The translations under genes and the position numbers were made by a program. 64,000 bases of DNA, from the NCBI GenBank assembly GCA_037126765.1, contig JBBCBC010000008.1:124001-188000 (forward strand), given 5' to 3'. Each line of letters begins with the position of its first letter. The stretch's first letter is position 1. A model generated the notes under the pieces. The model made no database searches, was not told where the DNA came from, and saw only the letters and a program-made list of their open reading frames with translations. Positions 60,007-64,000 of this stretch are shown piece by piece. Origin of the DNA: Stenogyne calaminthoides. Its lineage: Eukaryota > Streptophyta > Magnoliopsida > Lamiales > Lamiaceae.

Positions 60007-61109
60007 AGGGTAAGAACTTTTGGTGCTCATTAAAAGTTACTTGTATTAAGGTTCTTTTGTATATGGCTGAGATGCGTGGCTAATTCTGTCTTTTCCATGA
60101 AAGAAATGGATTTTGACTAAATAGATTGTAATTGTACTTTTCTTCAGAAAGTTGTTCTTGTTTTAAATGTTGTGGTAAAAGTATCATTTTATTAAAGATT
60201 AATCTAGTTGAGGTGGGGATCAATGGATTACAGCAGTCAATCTCTTGGATTCTTATTCGGTTCTTGTGTCTGTTTCTTTTTGTGATGTTTGCTCGTTTCA
60301 ATAATATGCATGTTCGCAGTTTTACTTGTTAGATTTATTTGTTATTGCGATGAGGATTAATTAGCTAACTATGTATTCTTCATAAATATGATTTGAAAAA
60401 GAGAAACGATTAAATTGTTCTTTTAAGCCCATGGGTCACATGTTGAAAACTTGCGTGTTTATTGAAGGATATGATATAAGGTTGGTGCAAAAACTAGTAG
60501 GTATGAAAATCATTTTCTTAAAGCTATATATATGAGTTGAATGAAAAGTGATTTTGTATATTAAGATTTGTTATAAAATATTCATTTAATAAACAACAAA
60601 CACTTTTATAAAAAATTGTACGCACCTAAACCTAGTATTCGTGCAAATTAACAACACACTTAATTCAACTCATTCTACTTCGATTAAATTAAAAACGGAA
60701 TGTCTAACAATTTTTTTATTTGCTCAATTTTTTAGTGTAATTTGGACTATATAAATTTGCACAAAATTGTATTCTTAATAAATTTTATATTCTTGTATTA
60801 GAAGTGTTACAAGAAAACCACATGAAATTCCGAAAAATAAAATAAAGTTATGAGTATTTTTCATGATTCCAACTTTCAATTAATATTATGCGACATTAAT
60901 TTGATTTCTCACTAAATAGATGTAATCTCAGTAAAAAAAAAAAAAATTGTCAATATCTTAATTGGAATCTTTTATTTTTAAATTAATATAAATAAATTAT
61001 ATAATTATAAAGATCTCTTTCGCTTTTAAAAAGGGTATTCATTTCATAGTGTTGCTCAGATTCACATTTCAAGTTCCCTGCAAACAATAGCCGTCTTGTT
61101 TCCACGATC
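60007..61109. other. SYF1 3' flank and upstream region of the next gene
   Basis: No gene is seen. The SYF1 3' UTR probably ends before about 60,350. The rest is AT-rich. The last 150 bp resemble 63,790-63,930 near the window end. Confidence 0.55.
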
Positions 61110-61964
61110 ATGGCGTCAAGAGTTTACCGCAAGCTTTCCTGCAGTTTCATGAGCCAATCTCTCTCCTCTTTCCATCAACAAAGATCACTAACTTCCTCCA
61201 ATTTCACATCCCATAAAAAAATGGCCTCTCTTGATTCCCCTTTCGCCCAAATTTTGATCAAACCTCACTCACAAAACCCCACTCCCACACGCCACAACAA
61301 TCAAGCCGATCACCCTGATTATTCCTATCTTCTTGTTAACGGACGCGCAAATTTAACCCCCAAATCACTCACTCATTCTCACTCCCTGCTAAACCCTCGA
61401 AATTCCCAAAACCCATATGCAATTCACCGAAATCCCAGATTTCTATCCACCTCTAACCCTAATCAATCGTCATCAAAGAGCGAAACCCCCGAAACCCCAT
61501 CTGAAAATCCGACCCCAAATCACGAATTCAGGCACCAAGAAATCACGGGGCCAACTGTGGACCGAGATTTATCAGCGTTAGCGAATGAGACGCGTGAAGT
61601 TTTGGATAGGATGATGAAGACTGTTTATAGTTTAAGCAAGGTTTTAGCTGGATTAGGGCTAGTGCATCTCGGTTTGGGAGCTTGGATTTCCTACACTACA
61701 CGAAATTCGCCCATTTCGGAGGTATCAATTCAGGGATTGCTGGCTTTTGGGCTCCCATTCTCGCTGGCTTTCATGATGAGAAGAGCTTTGAAGCCGATGT
61801 ACTTTTTCAAGAAAATGGAGGAACAGGGGAGGTTGCAGATCATGACCCTCACTCTTCAGGTTACCAAGAATTTGAATACGTTTTTCGTGCGTGTTCTTGG
61901 GGTTTCTTATTTGTGCATTGCTGGTGCATCTGTTGGTTTGATATACATTGTGGTATCTAGATGA
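61110..61964 (+). CDS. Predicted organellar membrane protein of unknown function
   Basis: This is an intronless 284-codon gene that I do not recognise by name. The N terminus is rich in Ser, Arg and Gln and poor in acidic residues up to about residue 40 (MASRVYRKLSCSFMSQSLSS), which suggests a mitochondrial or plastid transit peptide. A low-complexity Pro/Asn/Ser region follows (50-145). The conserved-looking part begins near 148: an amphipathic helix (DRDLSALANETREVLDRMMK) and three predicted membrane segments at about 174-195, 207-226 and 260-281, with a basic MMRRALKPMYFFKK loop after the second. A second ATG at codon 38 is possible. It lies downstream of SYF1 in the same direction with 1.1 kb between. 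Function is unassigned. Confidence 0.8.
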   Translation: MASRVYRKLSCSFMSQSLSSFHQQRSLTSSNFTSHKKMASLDSPFAQILIKPHSQNPTPTRHNNQADHPDYSYLLVNGRANLTPKSLTHSHSLLNPRNSQNPYAIHRNPRFLSTSNPNQSSSKSETPETPSENPTPNHEFRHQEITGPTVDRDLSALANETREVLDRMMKTVYSLSKVLAGLGLVHLGLGAWISYTTRNSPISEVSIQGLLAFGLPFSLAFMMRRALKPMYFFKKMEEQGRLQIMTLTLQVTKNLNTFFVRVLGVSYLCIAGASVGLIYIVVSR

Positions 61965-62024
61965 TTTAACTGTGGTATTTGTTACTTGTTAGTTAGACTT
62001 GCTTTATTTTGCTCAAGGATTTTG

Positions 62025-62460
62025 TTGGGAAGTTATTTTTAGTATTGATTATGGAGTTTTAAAGAGATATTTTGTCAATCTGGATGCCAATTTTTAGCAT
62101 GTTCTGAGTTATATTAGTGTATGTTTCAATCGTGTATTTGATATTTTCTTGAAGCATGATTTTTTAAGTGCATAGGTGGCATTTTTTTTAAAAAAATTAA
62201 GATAAGGGTATTTGATATTTTCTTGAAGCATGATTTTTTAAGTGCATAGGTAGCATTTTTTTTAAAAATTATGATAAGGGTGTTGGGAAGTTATGTTTAA
62301 TAGCATTGATTATGGAGTTTGAAAGAAATAATTAGCCCATCTGGATGCCAATTTTTAGCATGTTCTGAGTTATACTAGTGCTTGTTTCAATCTTTTACTT
62401 GATTATCAAGAGGATTTTCTTGAAGCATGAATTTTTAAGTGCATAGGTAAAAAATTAAGA
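62025..62460. repeat. Compound tandem duplication (258-bp and inner 74-bp periods)
   Basis: TTGGGAAGTTAT at 62,025 recurs at 62,283, with about 170 bp of similar sequence after each, including CTGGATGCCAATTTTTAGCA. Within the first unit, 'gtatttgatattttcttgaa' (62,134) recurs at 62,208. Confidence 0.85.
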
Positions 62461-62990
62461 TGCTTATGCAGAAGTTTCAATTGATCCTAAATTTAAGTTT
62501 GCGGCTTTATGAATTGTAAAAGAGGTTAATACTTTTAGTAGATTTGTGAGATATGCATACTCTGAAGAATGTGAATCCATTTGGAAGTACTGAAACTAGT
62601 TACTAGTGCCTTGTCAATGAAATTGAAAGCTCAGGTTTACATTATGACCAACCATGTGAAATTTGACAGTCCATTTGCATTAGTTTGGTTCGTTGTGGAT
62701 ATCACGATAGTTGTGCTACTGTCGATAACATAGGCAATGTCATGTAATCTGAATCCGATGTGTTCGTTATCTGACCTTAATGTTTTCGAGATTTTGATTT
62801 TTCATAATGTTGTTAATGAGGATAGGGGTAAAATAACACAAGATCATATTGTGAGAATCTGGACAGACATTAAATAAGAGTAGAGATTTCAAATGTAATA
62901 ACGGACTTGCTTGCTAATCCAAGAATGATCTTAGATTTTTAAATCTGTATCATTCTGCTGTAACCTGTTCTTGTTTTTCTCTTTATCAAT

Positions 62991-63134
62991 AATATTTTGC
63001 CTTTACTGAGAAAAAAAAGAATCTCGTTAAGAGATTTTATTGTTTTAAGGCAGATCTATCTGAATATTTTGCCTTTACTGAGAAAAAAAAGAATCTCGTT
63101 AAGAGATTTTATTGTTTTAAGGCAGATCTATCTG
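62991..63134. repeat. Exact 72-bp tandem duplication
   Basis: The unit beginning AATATTTTGCCTTTACTGAG and ending GCAGATCTATCTG occurs at 62,991-63,062 and again, base for base, at 63,063-63,134. It also contains a palindromic AATCTCGTTAAGAGATT. Confidence 0.97.
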
Positions 63135-63789
63135 TCTAACTATCAAGTTTAAAATAACATATCAAAAATTTCGAAGTAGAATAAGCCACAACTTTGCAAA
63201 GTCATGACAGATGCTGCAGCATTATGTCTTTACAATCTGCACATTAGATGAAGTGTTAAGGAGCCTCCATAAACATATACCTAAAATTTAATTTCACTCA
63301 ACACTTGAAGATCAAAGTCAGTGAAATAGGCTAGCATATATTGTGATATACATTACATGCTGGAAATTTTGTGAGCCTCGCAATGTGTATTATGTGAATA
63401 TTAAATACTTGTATTACTTATTACAAAATTCATGGAGATGTAAGTCTATAACTTTTTACTAATCTAAATTGTATAAAGTTTTTGCGTCTAGAATCTGATA
63501 CTGATGTAATACTACCCTCCAATTCTTATTTGACGATTTTTGGGTAGCCATTTTCATTTGCATAATAAATGTAGTTATATATACTCAATGGTAATTGTTA
63601 AGGAAATTAATATAAATAAATTAATATTACACAACTTTTAGATGAGATGACATTTTTTTATGGTACTAGAGTCCAAAAGACTTGCACCCAAATCTAAATT
63701 GTTCACTTGTTTGGCTTCTTACCACATAGGGTAGAGTTGAAAATTCAACTCACGAGTGATGAGTGTTAGAAAAATAATATAAACGAATT

Positions 63790-63930
63790 AATTTATTATT
63801 ATTTTAATTGGATTTTTTTACATTTTAATTCATATAAATAAATTATACTCCAAATATCTCTCACTTTTAAAAGGGGTATTCATTTTGATAATGTTGTTCT
63901 GATTCACATTTCAAGGCCCCAAATTTTCAC
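63790..63930. repeat. Diverged copy of the upstream region of the 61,110 gene
   Basis: 'taatataaataaattata', 'cttttaaaa.gggtattcat' and 'ctgattcacatttcaag' occur in the same order at about 60,960-61,075. Similarity ends just before the position of the start codon. Confidence 0.6.
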
Positions 63931-64000
63931 AACCCTAAATCTTTTTAAAAGCACATGCATATATAATATTAAAAAGCGTGAACTAAACTTTTTGCATAAT

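Larger units (their letters stand above)
61965..64000. other. 3' flank and repeat-bearing spacer to the window end
   Basis: No gene is seen. It contains local tandem duplications at 62,025-62,460 and 62,991-63,134 and a copy of the 61,110 gene's upstream region at about 63,790-63,930. Confidence 0.5.

Overview
The window is nuclear DNA of a flowering plant, almost certainly a eudicot. It has AT-rich spacers, spliced genes with GT-AG introns, Stowaway-, Tourist- and hAT-type elements, and plant-specific families (extensins, an arabinogalactan peptide, GH17 plus X8 glucanase, makorin). I cannot fix the species from sequence alone.

Left part (1-28,200): a tandem array of four classical extensin genes on the + strand. 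Copy 1 (1-1811) is cut by the window edge, copy 2 (15,752-17,398) is intact, copy 3 is 19,802-21,520 and copy 4 is 23,930-26,074. Copies 2, 3 and 4 start 4.05 and 4.13 kb apart. Promoter, signal peptide, 3' UTR and about 2 kb of downstream flank are all duplicated, so the unit is segmental. Between copies 1 and 2 the unit is split by about 9.4 kb of repeats (MITEs, a nested hAT-like element, a tandem array of about 336-bp units) and by a second insert of 1.35 kb that holds a candidate solo LTR. Only copy 2 has an uninterrupted secreted extensin frame. Copy 1 has a 1-base shift, copy 3 two shifts, and copy 4 an 11-base deletion behind the signal peptide plus a 351-bp hAT element with an 8-bp target duplication.

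Middle part (28,353-38,170, - strand): two mitochondrial ADP/ATP carrier genes. Gene A is complete (385 codons, three coding exons, one GC-AG intron, a 5' UTR intron). Gene B lacks the GC-AG intron and carries a one-base frameshift in a C run. Related interspersed repeats lie on both sides of gene A and downstream of gene B.

Right part: a GPI-type beta-1,3-glucanase (GH17 plus X8, - strand, 38,628-41,637); a makorin-type CCCH/RING E3 ligase (+, 42,913-47,554) whose last zinc-finger exon looks damaged; a short arabinogalactan peptide gene (-, 51,134-51,364) with a probable one-base shift; the splicing factor SYF1/XAB2 (+, 54,998-60,006, 922 codons); and an intronless gene for a predicted organellar membrane protein of unknown function (+, 61,110-61,964).

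The genes do not form one pathway. Extensins, the glucanase and the AG peptide are wall or cell-surface proteins; the others are housekeeping. I found no new biological system. The most useful observations are the erosion of the extensin array, the intron difference between the two carriers, and the recurrence of one-base shifts in four unrelated genes, which may reflect base-level sequence errors rather than real pseudogenes.
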